From Mycolicibacterium hodleri (GTDB lineage: Bacteria; Actinomycetota; Actinomycetes; Mycobacteriales; Mycobacteriaceae): 64,000 bases of DNA. Location of the stretch: contig NZ_RCZG01000008.1 of the NCBI RefSeq assembly GCF_006439015.1, forward strand, positions 62,001 to 126,000, read 5' to 3'. Shown in pieces: positions 42,878 to 52,118 of this stretch (position 1 is the stretch's first letter; each line of letters opens with the position of its first letter). A program made the translations under genes and the position numbers. The notes under the pieces are model-generated. The model was not told the origin of the DNA. It saw nothing but the letters and a program-made list of their open reading frames with translations, and did no database searches.

Positions 42878-44395
42878 GTGAACGTCGCACTTATCGCCGA
42901 GATGGCCGCCGAAGCTGGCGGTGACCGGGTCGTTCTGGGTGATGTCGACACCGGAACCGCGTACATCGAGCTGTGGGACTCGGCGCGTCGCGCGGGAAGC
43001 TGGTTGGCCGGGCGCAACGACGGAAACGTCGCGATGATCGGCGTGAACTCACCCTTGTTCCCCGTCGCCCTGTTCGGCGCCGCGCTCGCCGATCGCTCTT
43101 TTGCGCCCCTCAATTATCGTTGGACTGATGCGGAGTTGCTCGCAGCGCTGCGTCGGCTCGCCCCCGTCACCGTGATCGTCGACGATTCGATGTTGCCTCG
43201 GCTTCACGAGCTCTCGGACCTCGACGTCGAAGTGATTGGCCGCAGTGCCTTTCTCTACGCGGTCGGTCAATCCGAGCCGATAGCGGTAACGGGGGAGATG
43301 CCTCGACGGCCGGCAGTTCTGCTGTTCACCAGCGGGACATCGGGTACCCCGAAGATGGCGGTTCTGGATCATTCGCATCTCACGTCCTACATTCTGGGCA
43401 CCGTCGAGCTGATGGCTGCCGAGGAGGGTGACGCACAACTCAGCTGCCTCCCGCCCTATCACGTAGGAGGGATCGCGAACCTGCTGAGCACCCTCTATAG
43501 CGGGCGACGGATCGTGCAGCTCGAGGCATTCGACCCGGTCGCCTGGATCGAAGCAGTTCGGAGCCAGCGGGTGACGCATGCAATGGTCGTTCCGACCATG
43601 CTGGCCCGCATCGTCGCGGTACTTGCCGAGGACGGCGAGGTGGCAGCGCTGCCGACTCTGCGGCACCTTTCCTACGGCGGCGGGCGGATGCCGTTGCCGG
43701 TGGTGGAGCAGGCCATGATGTTGCTTCCCGAGACCGGCTTCGCAAACGGCTACGGATTGACCGAAACGAGCTCGTCGATCACGGTGCTCAGTCCCGATGA
43801 CCACCGAGCGGCGGCGACGTCGGACGATCCGTCGGTGCGGGCGCGCCTTGGCTCGGTCGGTCGACCATTGCCGACGGTGGAGGTCTCGGTGCGAGATCCC
43901 GAGGACGGTTCGGTGCGCGCCGCCGGAGAGTCTGGCGAGTTGTGGGTTCGCGGCGAGCAGGTATCCGGCCGGTATGACGGCGTGGGCTCGTTACAGGATG
44001 ACGGCGGCTGGTTCCGTACAAAGGACTCAGCACACATCGACGATGACGGGTATGTCTTCGTGGAAGGACGTTTGGATGATGTCATCGTCCGAGGCGGTGA
44101 GAACATCTCGCCCGGTGAGGTCGAGGACGCGCTCATCAGCCACTCGGACGTCGCCGACGCGGGAGTCACCGGGCTACCCGATGACGACTGGGGTGAACGA
44201 GTGGTCGCCGCCGTGGTGGCGGCACCTGGTCGCACTCCGGATCCGGAAGCCCTCAAGGAGTGGGTACGCACTCGCTTGCGGTCCGCCAAGAGTCCGTCGA
44301 TGGTGCAGGTGGTCCTCGAACTGCCGTATAACGACAATGGCAAGCTCGTCCGTCGCGTGCTGCGCGACCAGCTTTCGCGCAGTGTCCATGTCTGA
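42878..44395 (+). CDS. Acyl-CoA synthetase (AMP-forming)
   Basis: The 505-residue adenylate-forming ligase activates a carboxylic acid with ATP and CoA. Landmarks are the P-loop-like LLFTSGTSGTPKMAVLDHSH, the GYGLTETSSSITV motif, and the hinge and ribose-binding segment GWFRTKDSAHIDDDGYVFVE. RLDDVIVRGGENISPGEVED and the catalytic Lys in YNDNGKLVRRVL complete it. It starts at GTG 42878 (NVALIAEMAAEAGG). It heads an operon with a luciferase-like enzyme (8-base overlap) and a DUF849 enzyme, under operator site 5. Chain length and substrate are not evident. Confidence 0.92.
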   Translation: MNVALIAEMAAEAGGDRVVLGDVDTGTAYIELWDSARRAGSWLAGRNDGNVAMIGVNSPLFPVALFGAALADRSFAPLNYRWTDAELLAALRRLAPVTVIVDDSMLPRLHELSDLDVEVIGRSAFLYAVGQSEPIAVTGEMPRRPAVLLFTSGTSGTPKMAVLDHSHLTSYILGTVELMAAEEGDAQLSCLPPYHVGGIANLLSTLYSGRRIVQLEAFDPVAWIEAVRSQRVTHAMVVPTMLARIVAVLAEDGEVAALPTLRHLSYGGGRMPLPVVEQAMMLLPETGFANGYGLTETSSSITVLSPDDHRAAATSDDPSVRARLGSVGRPLPTVEVSVRDPEDGSVRAAGESGELWVRGEQVSGRYDGVGSLQDDGGWFRTKDSAHIDDDGYVFVEGRLDDVIVRGGENISPGEVEDALISHSDVADAGVTGLPDDDWGERVVAAVVAAPGRTPDPEALKEWVRTRLRSAKSPSMVQVVLELPYNDNGKLVRRVLRDQLSRSVHV

Positions 44396-45266
44396 GTCAG
44401 CGCTGACCCCGGAGTTGGGGGCCGTCGGAGTCTGGGCGTCCCAACTGCGCAGTCGCGATCAGGGGAAGATCCGCGATGTCGCAGCCGGATTGGACGACAT
44501 GGGATTCGGCGCACTTTGGGCGCCCGGGGGATGGGCGGGCGATCTGCTGAGCGACATGTCGATCGCGGTTGACGCATCCGCACACGCCGTGGTGGCGTCC
44601 GGCGTTCTCAACATCTGGATGACCGAGGCGAACCGCACGGCGGACTGGCTGAACGAAGTCCGGCAATCGAAGCCGGGCCGCATCCTGGTTGGTCTAGGGG
44701 TCAGCCATCCCCAGCGGGTCGCCGCGATCGGTCAGCACTATCGGCCGATGGCGGCGATGGGTGCATACCTCGATGAACTCGATGGCGCTGCGAGCCCGAT
44801 CGGACCCGGTGAGCGAGTCCTGGCCGCCTTGGGTCCGAAGATGCTCGAACTAGCCCGCAAACGGACTGCGGGCGCGCACACCTACATGGTCGATCCGGTT
44901 CACACGGCAGCCGCCCGAGAGGCGCTCGGCCCAGGCAAGCTGCTGGCGCCCGAGGTCAAGGTCATCCTCGACAACGACCGGGATCGGGCGTTCGAGACCG
45001 CGCGCGGCCACATCGCCCACTATCTGGCATTGAAGAACTACACCCAGAATCTGCTCCGAAGTGGGTACCTCGAATCAGATCTAAGCGACGGTGGTAGCGA
45101 CCGGCTCATCGACGGTCTGTTCGCAATCGGCGACATCGAATCCGTGCGGCGCCGCGTGCTCCAACACCGCGATGCCGGAGCAGATCACGTATGCGTCCAG
45201 GTCGTCACGCCCGACCGCAGTGTGCCCTGGACCCAATGGCGCCAGTTGGCCGACGCCCTGATCTGA
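44388..45266 (+). CDS. Luciferase-like oxidoreductase
   Basis: The 292-residue protein is a short LLM-class barrel: ELGAVGVWASQLRSRDQGKI, GFGALWAPGGWAGDLLSDM, GRILVGLGVSHPQRVAAIGQ and RVLAALGPKMLELARKRTAG. It belongs to the F420-dependent MSMEG-type subgroup with the terminal HRDAGADHVCVQVVTPDRS. The start at 44388 overlaps the synthetase stop by 8 bases. It is the second luciferase-like enzyme of the island, so the pathway contains at least two such steps or one is accessory. Confidence 0.86.
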   Translation: MSESALTPELGAVGVWASQLRSRDQGKIRDVAAGLDDMGFGALWAPGGWAGDLLSDMSIAVDASAHAVVASGVLNIWMTEANRTADWLNEVRQSKPGRILVGLGVSHPQRVAAIGQHYRPMAAMGAYLDELDGAASPIGPGERVLAALGPKMLELARKRTAGAHTYMVDPVHTAAAREALGPGKLLAPEVKVILDNDRDRAFETARGHIAHYLALKNYTQNLLRSGYLESDLSDGGSDRLIDGLFAIGDIESVRRRVLQHRDAGADHVCVQVVTPDRSVPWTQWRQLADALI

Positions 45267-45278
45267 GGAGGCGACACG

Positions 45279-46205
45279 ATGACAGACGTCCGGCCGACCA
45301 CCATCGTCGAAGTTGCGCTGAACGGCGCGGTCGCCAAAGCCGCGAATCCCAACGTGCCGCGTACCCCGGCCGAGATCTCGCACGATGCATTAGCGTGCAT
45401 CGCGGCGGGTGCCTCGATCGTCCACAATCACAACGACGAATCGGTGGTTTCGGGCCCGCCGGAACATGATTGGCGGCCCTATGCGATGGCATGGCGGACT
45501 GTGTTGGCGGCCGAGCCCGACGCACTCTTGTATCCGACCATGCCGGGTTGGCGGCCAGAGACCACGATCGAACAGCGCTACAGCCATGTGGTCGCCCTCG
45601 CCAAGGAGGGGGTGCTGGGCACCCCGGTGATCGATCTCGGGGGTTTCAACGTCGGTCGATCGGGACCAGACGGGGTACCGGTGCCGACCGACGACATGTA
45701 CGTGAACACCTATCGCGACATGGATTACATGTTCCGCACCTGTCAGCAGATCGGGCTTCCGGTCAGTCTTGCCGTGTTCGAGCCCGGTCACTTGCGGGCA
45801 GGTCTCGCGTACCTCAAAGCCGGCTGGGTGCCTGCCGGTTCGATGATCAAGCTGTTCTTCGATGCCACTGAGATGGGTGCGCCCGGCAGGGGTTTGTCTC
45901 CGACCACTCGAGCCCTGGACGCCTACCTGGAGATGCTGGCCGGCTTCGTCATCCCGTGGATGGCGGTCGTGACGTCATGCCCCGTCAATGACGTGCCGTT
46001 CCTGCACGCGGTGCTCGATCGCGGCGGTCACCTCAGTGTCGGCATCGAACGCACGGGCGGCATCGGGACCGCGACCAATGTCGAGTTGGTCGAGGAGGCC
46101 GTGCAGGTGTGCGCAGAGGTCGGCAGGCCCGCGGCTTCCTGCGCCCAAGCCCGAGAACTGCTGGGCGTACCGCGGCTCGTTGACTCTGGTCGATCCGCCC
46201 CTTAG
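45279..46205 (+). CDS. Beta-keto acid cleavage enzyme (BKACE, DUF849) family
   Basis: The 308-residue TIM-barrel protein has the zinc ligands in SIVHNHNDESV (H-x-H), a strand with VSLAVFEPGHLRAGLAYLKA, and GSMIKLFFD. It ends with VGIERTGGIGTATNVELVEE. The family cleaves beta-keto acids with acetyl-CoA to an acyl-CoA and acetoacetate. AGGAGG precedes the ATG. The gene follows the luciferase-like gene after 12 bases. It suggests that a beta-keto acid arises in the pathway; the specificity subgroup cannot be read here. Confidence 0.88.
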   Translation: MTDVRPTTIVEVALNGAVAKAANPNVPRTPAEISHDALACIAAGASIVHNHNDESVVSGPPEHDWRPYAMAWRTVLAAEPDALLYPTMPGWRPETTIEQRYSHVVALAKEGVLGTPVIDLGGFNVGRSGPDGVPVPTDDMYVNTYRDMDYMFRTCQQIGLPVSLAVFEPGHLRAGLAYLKAGWVPAGSMIKLFFDATEMGAPGRGLSPTTRALDAYLEMLAGFVIPWMAVVTSCPVNDVPFLHAVLDRGGHLSVGIERTGGIGTATNVELVEEAVQVCAEVGRPAASCAQARELLGVPRLVDSGRSAP

Positions 46206-46213
46206 CCTGGGTT

Positions 46214-46226
46214 GAATCCTGGATAC
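46214..46226. promoter_or_regulatory. GntR-type operator, site 6 (GAATCCTGGATAC)
   Basis: A 12/13 match to the palindrome lies 30 bases before the ATG of the aldehyde dehydrogenase gene and 8 bases after the DUF849 stop. It implies an internal promoter in this run of forward genes. Confidence 0.8.
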
Positions 46227-46256
46227 AGAGACATGCTCGCAGATCGAGAGGTACGT

Positions 46257-47726
46257 ATGTCCAATGCGTTCATCCCCGACCTGCTGATCGACGGCAGGTT
46301 GGTCGCTGCCAGGTCAGGCAAGACGTACGACAACATCGACCCGTACCGCGAGACGGTCATCGGCCCGACCCCGGATGCGGGCATCGAAGACATGGAAGCG
46401 GCGGTGACGGCTGCGGCCCGCGCCTTCGAAACGACCACCTGGTCCAAGGACCACGCCTTCCGGTCGCGTTGCATAGGGCAACTGCGGGAGGCGATGCAAC
46501 GGCACGTCGAGGAACTCCGCGAGATCTTGGTAGCAGAGGTCGGTTGCCCGATCTTCATGACCAAGGCGTTCCAGCTCGAACTGCCCGTCGACGAACTCAC
46601 CGATTGGGTCGAGTTCGCGCAGAACTACCAATTCGAACAGAACATGGCGCCCCACCCGACGATGAATCCGCGAAACGAGCGGCTGCTCATTCGCGAGCCA
46701 TGGGGCGTCACTGCGCTCATCACGCCGTACAACTATCCGATCCAGCAGATCTGCTACAAGGTCGGCCCCGCACTGGCGGCCGGGAACACCGTGGTGCTGA
46801 AGCCCTCTCCGTTGACACCGTGGACCGCGAACTTCGTGGGCAAGCTCGTCGTCGAGGAAACCGATATTCCACCCGGGGTATTCAACGTGATCACCAGCTC
46901 CGACCCGGCCGTCAGCGAGGCATTGGTGGCGCACCCGGCGGTCGAGATGATCCACTTCACCGGTTCGACGCCGGTGGGCAAGCGGATCATGGCGAGCGCT
47001 GCGCAACGCCTGAAGAAGGTGGCGCTGGAGCTCGGCGGCAAATCGGCCAGCATCGTGCTGGAAGACGCCGACGTTGAAGCGGTGGTTCGCTTCAACGTGC
47101 CGCGAACCGCGCGACACTCCGGTCAGGGCTGCACCAACCTGACTCGATTGTTGTTGCCGAGGGCGAAGTATGAGCTGGGCCTCGAGGTCGCCGCGGAGGT
47201 CGGGCCGCAGGTGGTCTGGGGTGACCCGCGCGATCCCGGCACGCACATGGGCCCGCAGATCAGTGAAGCCAACCAGCAGCGAGTTCTGCAGTTCATCGAA
47301 AAGGCCAAGGGCGAGGGCGGCCGGATAGTCACCGGTGGCGGGGTGCCCGAGGGCGCCGACACCGGATACTTCGTCGAGGCGACGGTGATCGCCGACGTGC
47401 ATCCGGACGCGACCATCGCTCAGGAGGAGATCTTCGGTCCCGTCCTCGCGGTCATCCCCTACGACACCGAGGAGGAGGCGGTCGCGATCGCGAACAATTC
47501 CCAGTTCGGTCTATCAGGTGCGGTGTGGTCGGCGTCGGATGAACGCGCGCTCGCGGTGGCCAAACAGGTCCGGACCGGAACCATGGACGTCAACGGTGCC
47601 ACCTGGTTCGCCAGAGACACCCCGTTCGGCGGCATGAAACAGAGTGGGGTCGGTCGGGAATGGGGCCAGATGGGATTCGAGGAGTACCTCGAGGTCCGGG
47701 TCATCGGCTATCCGACACCCTCCTGA
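46257..47726 (+). CDS. Aldehyde dehydrogenase (NAD(P)+)
   Basis: The 489-residue enzyme has the full ALDH pattern: PWGVTALITPYNYPIQQICY (catalytic Asn), LKPSPLTPWTA, FTGSTPVGKRIM, the general base Glu in LELGGKSASIVLED, and the nucleophile in HSGQGCTNLTR. NGATWFARDTPFGGMKQSGV follows near the end. It oxidises an aldehyde to the acid. The start at 46257 (MSNAFIPDLLIDGR) fits the family; an upstream in-frame ATG at 46212 would place the operator inside the gene. It leads a four-gene operon with a CoA-transferase and two acyl-CoA dehydrogenases. Confidence 0.93.
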   Translation: MSNAFIPDLLIDGRLVAARSGKTYDNIDPYRETVIGPTPDAGIEDMEAAVTAAARAFETTTWSKDHAFRSRCIGQLREAMQRHVEELREILVAEVGCPIFMTKAFQLELPVDELTDWVEFAQNYQFEQNMAPHPTMNPRNERLLIREPWGVTALITPYNYPIQQICYKVGPALAAGNTVVLKPSPLTPWTANFVGKLVVEETDIPPGVFNVITSSDPAVSEALVAHPAVEMIHFTGSTPVGKRIMASAAQRLKKVALELGGKSASIVLEDADVEAVVRFNVPRTARHSGQGCTNLTRLLLPRAKYELGLEVAAEVGPQVVWGDPRDPGTHMGPQISEANQQRVLQFIEKAKGEGGRIVTGGGVPEGADTGYFVEATVIADVHPDATIAQEEIFGPVLAVIPYDTEEEAVAIANNSQFGLSGAVWSASDERALAVAKQVRTGTMDVNGATWFARDTPFGGMKQSGVGREWGQMGFEEYLEVRVIGYPTPS

Positions 47727-47768
47727 GCGCACTGAACTTTCCATTCCGACAACAGGAGTCATTCACCG

Positions 47769-48974
47769 ATGAAGGTGTTCGAAGGAATTCGCGTGGTCGA
47801 ACTCGCGTCGTACCTGTTCGTTCCCGCCGCAGGGGCAATCCTGGCCGACTGGGGCGCCGACGTCATCAAGATCGAACACCCCGAGCGTCCCGACCCGCAG
47901 CGCAACCTCGTCATCTCCGACATGAGCGTGGGCGACGAGCCGTTCACACCGCTGATGCAGCAAACCAACAGGGGGAAGCGCAGCATTGGGTTGGACGGCA
48001 GCACGGACGATGGTCACGAGCTGCTGTGTCGACTCGTCGCGCGGGCTGATGTGTTCCTCACCAACCTTCTGCCCGAGAGTCGCAGACGACTCCGGGTCGA
48101 CGTGGATGACGTGCGCGTGATGAATCCGTCAGTGGTCTACGTGCGCGGTAGTGGGTATGGGCCGCTCGGTGGTGACCGTGACATGCCGGGATTCGACGGC
48201 ACCACCTTCTGGGCGAGGGGCGGTGCAGCAGACAATTTGACTCCCGGCGGCGCTGACCAACCGACGCCCATGCGGCCAGCACTCGGCGATCTGCCGGGGG
48301 CTGCGACGCTCGCGGGGGCAGTCGCAGCGGGTCTACTGCATCGCGAGCGGACGGGGATCGCGCCGGTCGTGGACGTATCCCTGTTGAATGTCGCCGTATG
48401 GGGCAACTCGCCCGCCATCATCGCGGCCGCGCAACGAGGCGGCCCGATTCACAAGTCCTTACGGGAAGACAATCCAAACCCCGCGTCACTGGCCTACCGC
48501 ACCGCAGATGACCGGTTCGTCAAGCTGTCGCTGTTTCAGTCGGACCGCTATTTTGGCCGGTTGTGCGAATGTCTGGGGGTTCCCGAGCTTGCGGATGAGC
48601 CTCGATTCGCCGATTCGGCCGCGCGTGCCGCGAACCGTCGTGAATGCACCGCAGCACTTGATGGAATATTCGGTCGGCTCGCCCTCTGCGAGGTGGAGAA
48701 ACGGCTCGCTGACCTTGGCGGTCCGTGGTCCGTGGTCCGAAACACCTATGAGGTGAGCCAGGACCCGCAAGTGCTCGCCAACGGTTATCTCACCGACGTC
48801 GACGACGGCACCCAGAACGTGACGATCGCCGCGTCGCCCTGGCAGTTCGGCGAGACGCGCTACCCCCTGTCACCGGCGCCCGAACACGGAGCCGACACCG
48901 ACGAGATCTTGCTCGAGCTGGGCCTGGGCTACGACGAGATCATCGACTACAAGGTGGCCGGAGTGATCCTCTGA
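47769..48974 (+). CDS. CoA-transferase, CaiB/BaiF (family III)
   Basis: The 401-residue protein has the family III opening GIRVVELASYLFVPAAGAIL, ADWGADVIKIEHPERPDPQR, and the region MPGFDGTTFWARGG with the Asp expected to form the acyl anhydride. GDLPGAATLAGAVAAGLLHR follows. Such enzymes move CoA between two acids, or act as racemases in one subgroup. It follows the aldehyde dehydrogenase by 42 bases and could load CoA onto its product. Confidence 0.9.
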   Translation: MKVFEGIRVVELASYLFVPAAGAILADWGADVIKIEHPERPDPQRNLVISDMSVGDEPFTPLMQQTNRGKRSIGLDGSTDDGHELLCRLVARADVFLTNLLPESRRRLRVDVDDVRVMNPSVVYVRGSGYGPLGGDRDMPGFDGTTFWARGGAADNLTPGGADQPTPMRPALGDLPGAATLAGAVAAGLLHRERTGIAPVVDVSLLNVAVWGNSPAIIAAAQRGGPIHKSLREDNPNPASLAYRTADDRFVKLSLFQSDRYFGRLCECLGVPELADEPRFADSAARAANRRECTAALDGIFGRLALCEVEKRLADLGGPWSVVRNTYEVSQDPQVLANGYLTDVDDGTQNVTIAASPWQFGETRYPLSPAPEHGADTDEILLELGLGYDEIIDYKVAGVIL

Positions 48975-49007
48975 CCATTTACGAGCCGGCGACCAGGAAG
49001 GACTGGC

Positions 49008-50153
49008 GTGGATCTGACACCGTCTGATAGCCAGCAGAAGTTTCGGCTCGAGGTCCGAGAATGGTTGGCCAACAACAAGCCTGACCTGCCGATGCCTGCT
49101 GGCGACTCCATCGATGGGTTCCCGGTGCACCAGAATTGGGAGCGTCGACTGTTCGACGCCGGGTTTGCGGTCGTGAGCTGGCCGGAACAATTCGGCGGGC
49201 GCGATCTCGACCTGTGGCACTGGCTGGTGTTCGAGGAGGAGTACTACCGGGCGGACCTGCCCCAGCGGGTCGGGCAGAACGGCATCTTCCTGCTCGCCCC
49301 GTCCATCCTCGAATTCGGAACCGACGACCAGAAGGACCGGATCCTGCGCCGGATGGCGGCGGTTGAGGACATGTGGTGCCAGGGCTGGTCGGAGCCGGAG
49401 GCGGGCAGCGATCTGGCGGCGATCAAGTCCCGTGCGGTGCGCGACGAGCAGGCACGCGGGTGGCGGCTGTCCGGCCAGAAATGCTGGAGCACGCGCGGCG
49501 CGTTCAGTACCCACATGTTCGGCATCTTCCGCACCGGCGAGGTCGCCGAGCGCCACCGAGGCCTGACCTACTTTCTCATTGATCTCCACCAACCGGGTGT
49601 CACGGTCCGCACGGTCGACAAGTTCGACGGTGACGCGGGATTCGCGGACGTCTTCTTCGACGACGCATTCGTTTCCGATGCCGACGTCCTCGGCGGGGTG
49701 GGCAACGGTTGGAAAGTCGCGATGGCCACCGCCGGCTCCGAGCGGAGTCTGTCCTTGCGCAGTCCTGGCCGGTTCCTAGCGACGGCGGACCGGCTGATCG
49801 AGCTGTACCGCAACGCACCGGACTCGGTGCGCGCGGATTCGCGGATCCGCGGGCGGGTGGCCGATGGCTGGATGGGTGCGCAGGCCTACAAACTCGCCAC
49901 CGATCGCACCGTGACCCAGATGTTGGACGGGCAGAAACTGGGTGCGGAAGCGAGCCTCAGCAAGGTGTTCTGGTCCGAACTGGACATCGATCTTCACGAG
50001 ACGGCTCTGGAGTTACAGGGAGCGGACTGGACTTTGGACGACGAATGGATGCGGGGCTTCGAGTTCGCCCTGTCCGGACCGATTTACGCTGGGACCAACC
50101 AGATCCAGCGCAACATCATCGCTGAGCGCCTGCTCGGTTTGCCGAGGAGATGA
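49008..50153 (+). CDS. Acyl-CoA dehydrogenase, large partner
   Basis: The 381-residue protein has WCQGWSEPEAGSDLAAIKSR, the FAD/substrate loop LSGQKCWSTRGAFSTHMFGI, and the C-terminal PIYAGTNQIQRNIIAERLLG. The position of the usual catalytic Glu is Ala (YAGT), as in many actinobacterial FadE enzymes that act as heteromers. GAAGGA lies before the GTG start. The next gene begins 4 bases after its stop and encodes a shorter acyl-CoA dehydrogenase, suggesting a two-subunit enzyme like those for steroid side chains. Confidence 0.9.
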   Translation: MDLTPSDSQQKFRLEVREWLANNKPDLPMPAGDSIDGFPVHQNWERRLFDAGFAVVSWPEQFGGRDLDLWHWLVFEEEYYRADLPQRVGQNGIFLLAPSILEFGTDDQKDRILRRMAAVEDMWCQGWSEPEAGSDLAAIKSRAVRDEQARGWRLSGQKCWSTRGAFSTHMFGIFRTGEVAERHRGLTYFLIDLHQPGVTVRTVDKFDGDAGFADVFFDDAFVSDADVLGGVGNGWKVAMATAGSERSLSLRSPGRFLATADRLIELYRNAPDSVRADSRIRGRVADGWMGAQAYKLATDRTVTQMLDGQKLGAEASLSKVFWSELDIDLHETALELQGADWTLDDEWMRGFEFALSGPIYAGTNQIQRNIIAERLLGLPRR

Positions 50154-50157
50154 CGCG

Positions 50158-51147
50158 GTGTACTTCGAGTTCACATCCGACCAGACCGAACTCCGCGACG
50201 GTCTGCGCGATCTGCTCACCGACGCATGCCCGTCGGACGTTGTCCGGGCCGCGTGGAGCGACGGTCGTGGACCAGTTCCGCAGCTGTGGAAGCAGCTCGG
50301 TGCGGTCGGCCTGCTGGGGTTGTTGGCGCCCGCGTCTCGCGGTGGGCTGGATGGCACGGAGATCGACCTGGTGTTTCTTCTGGAGGAATGCGGAAGGCAC
50401 GCGGTGCCCGGACCGTTGGGGGAGCATCTGGCAGTTGCGGTTCCAGCATTGGTTGCCGCGGACGCGTCCGAGTGTGATCAGGCGATCAGCGGAGACTGCG
50501 TGGTGACGGTCGCCGACCGGTCAACCGATCAGTTGCGTTGGGCCGCAACGAGCGACCTGGTGATCCACCAGACCGATGACGGTTTGGCATTGTCCGATGC
50601 CGCCGACATGACGATTCTGGCCAGCTGCCCATCGGTCGATCATTCGATCGCCTCGGCTGCCGTCACGCTGGGGGCATCCAGGGCGCTGCCGGGCGCAGAT
50701 CCCACGCTTGCCGAACACCGCGCTGCGCTCGCGGCATCCGCGCAGTTGCTCGGCCTGGCCGACCGCATGATCGCGATGGCCACCGAGCATGTGACGGTGA
50801 GGCGCCAGTTCGGCGTTCCCGTCGGGTCTCAGCAAGCCGTCAAGCACTTGCTCGCCAGTGCGCTCGTCGCCCTCGAGCACGCCCGCCCGGTGGTTTACCG
50901 AGCCGCCTGGGTGCTGGCGAGCGCGGCCGGCGAGCCGGATCTCGCCGTCAGCTTCGCCAAGGTCTACGCCGGCCGGGCAGCGGACGTCGCGGCCCGCGCA
51001 GCCCTGCAATGCCATGGCGCGATCGGCTACAGCTGGGAGCACGACCTACATCTGTGGATGAAGCGGGCGTGGGCGTTGAGCGCCGCGTGGGGAACCACGG
51101 CCCAGCATCAAGCCAGGGTTGCCGCCGCGGTGCTCGACGAGGCGTGA
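50158..51147 (+). CDS. Acyl-CoA dehydrogenase, short partner
   Basis: The 329-residue protein is a shortened acyl-CoA dehydrogenase: YFEFTSDQTELRDGLRDLLT, AVGLLGLLAPASRGGLDGTE, a compressed beta-domain, and the FAD-contact motif RRQFGVPVGSQQAVKHLLAS. CHGAIGYSWEHDLHLWMKRA closes the C-terminal domain. It starts with GTG 50158, four bases after its partner, so the two are likely made in equal amounts as an alpha2beta2 enzyme (family precedent). Its last 40 bases overlap the tail of the opposing hydrolase gene. Confidence 0.88.
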   Translation: MYFEFTSDQTELRDGLRDLLTDACPSDVVRAAWSDGRGPVPQLWKQLGAVGLLGLLAPASRGGLDGTEIDLVFLLEECGRHAVPGPLGEHLAVAVPALVAADASECDQAISGDCVVTVADRSTDQLRWAATSDLVIHQTDDGLALSDAADMTILASCPSVDHSIASAAVTLGASRALPGADPTLAEHRAALAASAQLLGLADRMIAMATEHVTVRRQFGVPVGSQQAVKHLLASALVALEHARPVVYRAAWVLASAAGEPDLAVSFAKVYAGRAADVAARAALQCHGAIGYSWEHDLHLWMKRAWALSAAWGTTAQHQARVAAAVLDEA

Positions 51148-52082
51148 CGGGACTCACCGCGGGCTGCCAACAGGTCTGAGCAGAACGTGGTCACTGCGCT
51201 GGTGAAGGCATGGGCCGCCTCCCACGGCACGAAGTGGCCGCAGTCACGCAGCAGAAACGGCCCCACGTGGTGTGGGAAAACGACACCGGCCATCTTGTCG
51301 AAGTCTGGGGCGACCACGCGATCGGAGGGTCCGTACAGGACCATGGTGCGCGTGTCACCACCGATCGGCATCAATGTCGTTTCACTGCGGGCGACGGGAT
51401 CGAAGCGCGCTTCGTAGGCGCCCCAGGTTGCTCGGAGGCGCTCGGCGTCGTCGAAGGGCGCGCAGTGGAAATCAAGGACGGTGAATGCGCCGGGATGGGC
51501 CCAGAACCGCGACGTGTAGAACGACTCGACGTAGTGGCGTCGGCGTGCAGAGGTGTTGAGCTCGGCGATCAAGGCGTCGGCGTCGGTGCCCTGCCGGCGG
51601 TAGTAGTCGAGGCTCTCGGGCGAACCTCGGGTCCGCAGACCGGCCATCGCTTCGGGTTCGAACGGCAATGGGCAATTCGTCAACACCAGGCGGTCCACGA
51701 AACCCGGAAAGCGTGCCACCAGGTCTTGGGCGACCACGCCGCCGAAGTCACCGCCGGCGACGACCACCTCGGAGTGCTCAAGACCTTCGGTGACCAGGGC
51801 ATGCAGGTCGCGACTCGATGCCGGTGCATCGTGCTTTCCGTCCGGGCCGAGGTCGGAGTCGCCGTAACCGCGCAAGTCGGGCACGATCACTTCGAAGCCA
51901 GCGGACGCCAGCGGTGCGATGACTCGCCAGTACAGCCGCTTCGTCTCGGGCCAACCGTGGATCAGCAGCAGAGGGACGCCGCCCACTCCGGTATGCACGA
52001 AGGCCTGTCGAAATCCGCGTCCGGCGAACCATCGGATCCGGTAGCGAGTTGGATCCGTGTCGGAGGAATCGCTCTTACTCAC
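51108..52082 (-). CDS. Epoxide-hydrolase-like alpha/beta hydrolase
   Basis: The 324-residue protein has PLLLIHGWPETKRLYWRVIA (oxyanion HGWP), VPDLRGYGDSD, the nucleophile elbow VVAGGDFGGVVAQDL with Asp as nucleophile, and a C-terminal Asp/His (YGPSDRVVAP, DCGHFVPWEAA). An Asp nucleophile fits epoxide hydrolases or haloalkane dehalogenases. The gene follows the amidohydrolase by 36 bases and is probably co-transcribed under operator site 7. Its 3' end overlaps the acyl-CoA dehydrogenase gene tail-to-tail. Confidence 0.9.
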   Translation of the reverse strand: MSKSDSSDTDPTRYRIRWFAGRGFRQAFVHTGVGGVPLLLIHGWPETKRLYWRVIAPLASAGFEVIVPDLRGYGDSDLGPDGKHDAPASSRDLHALVTEGLEHSEVVVAGGDFGGVVAQDLVARFPGFVDRLVLTNCPLPFEPEAMAGLRTRGSPESLDYYRRQGTDADALIAELNTSARRRHYVESFYTSRFWAHPGAFTVLDFHCAPFDDAERLRATWGAYEARFDPVARSETTLMPIGGDTRTMVLYGPSDRVVAPDFDKMAGVVFPHHVGPFLLRDCGHFVPWEAAHAFTSAVTTFCSDLLAARGESRHASSSTAAATLA

Positions 52083-52118
52083 GGGGTGCGGTCCAACCCA
52101 GACATTCGCCGCCGCGAC

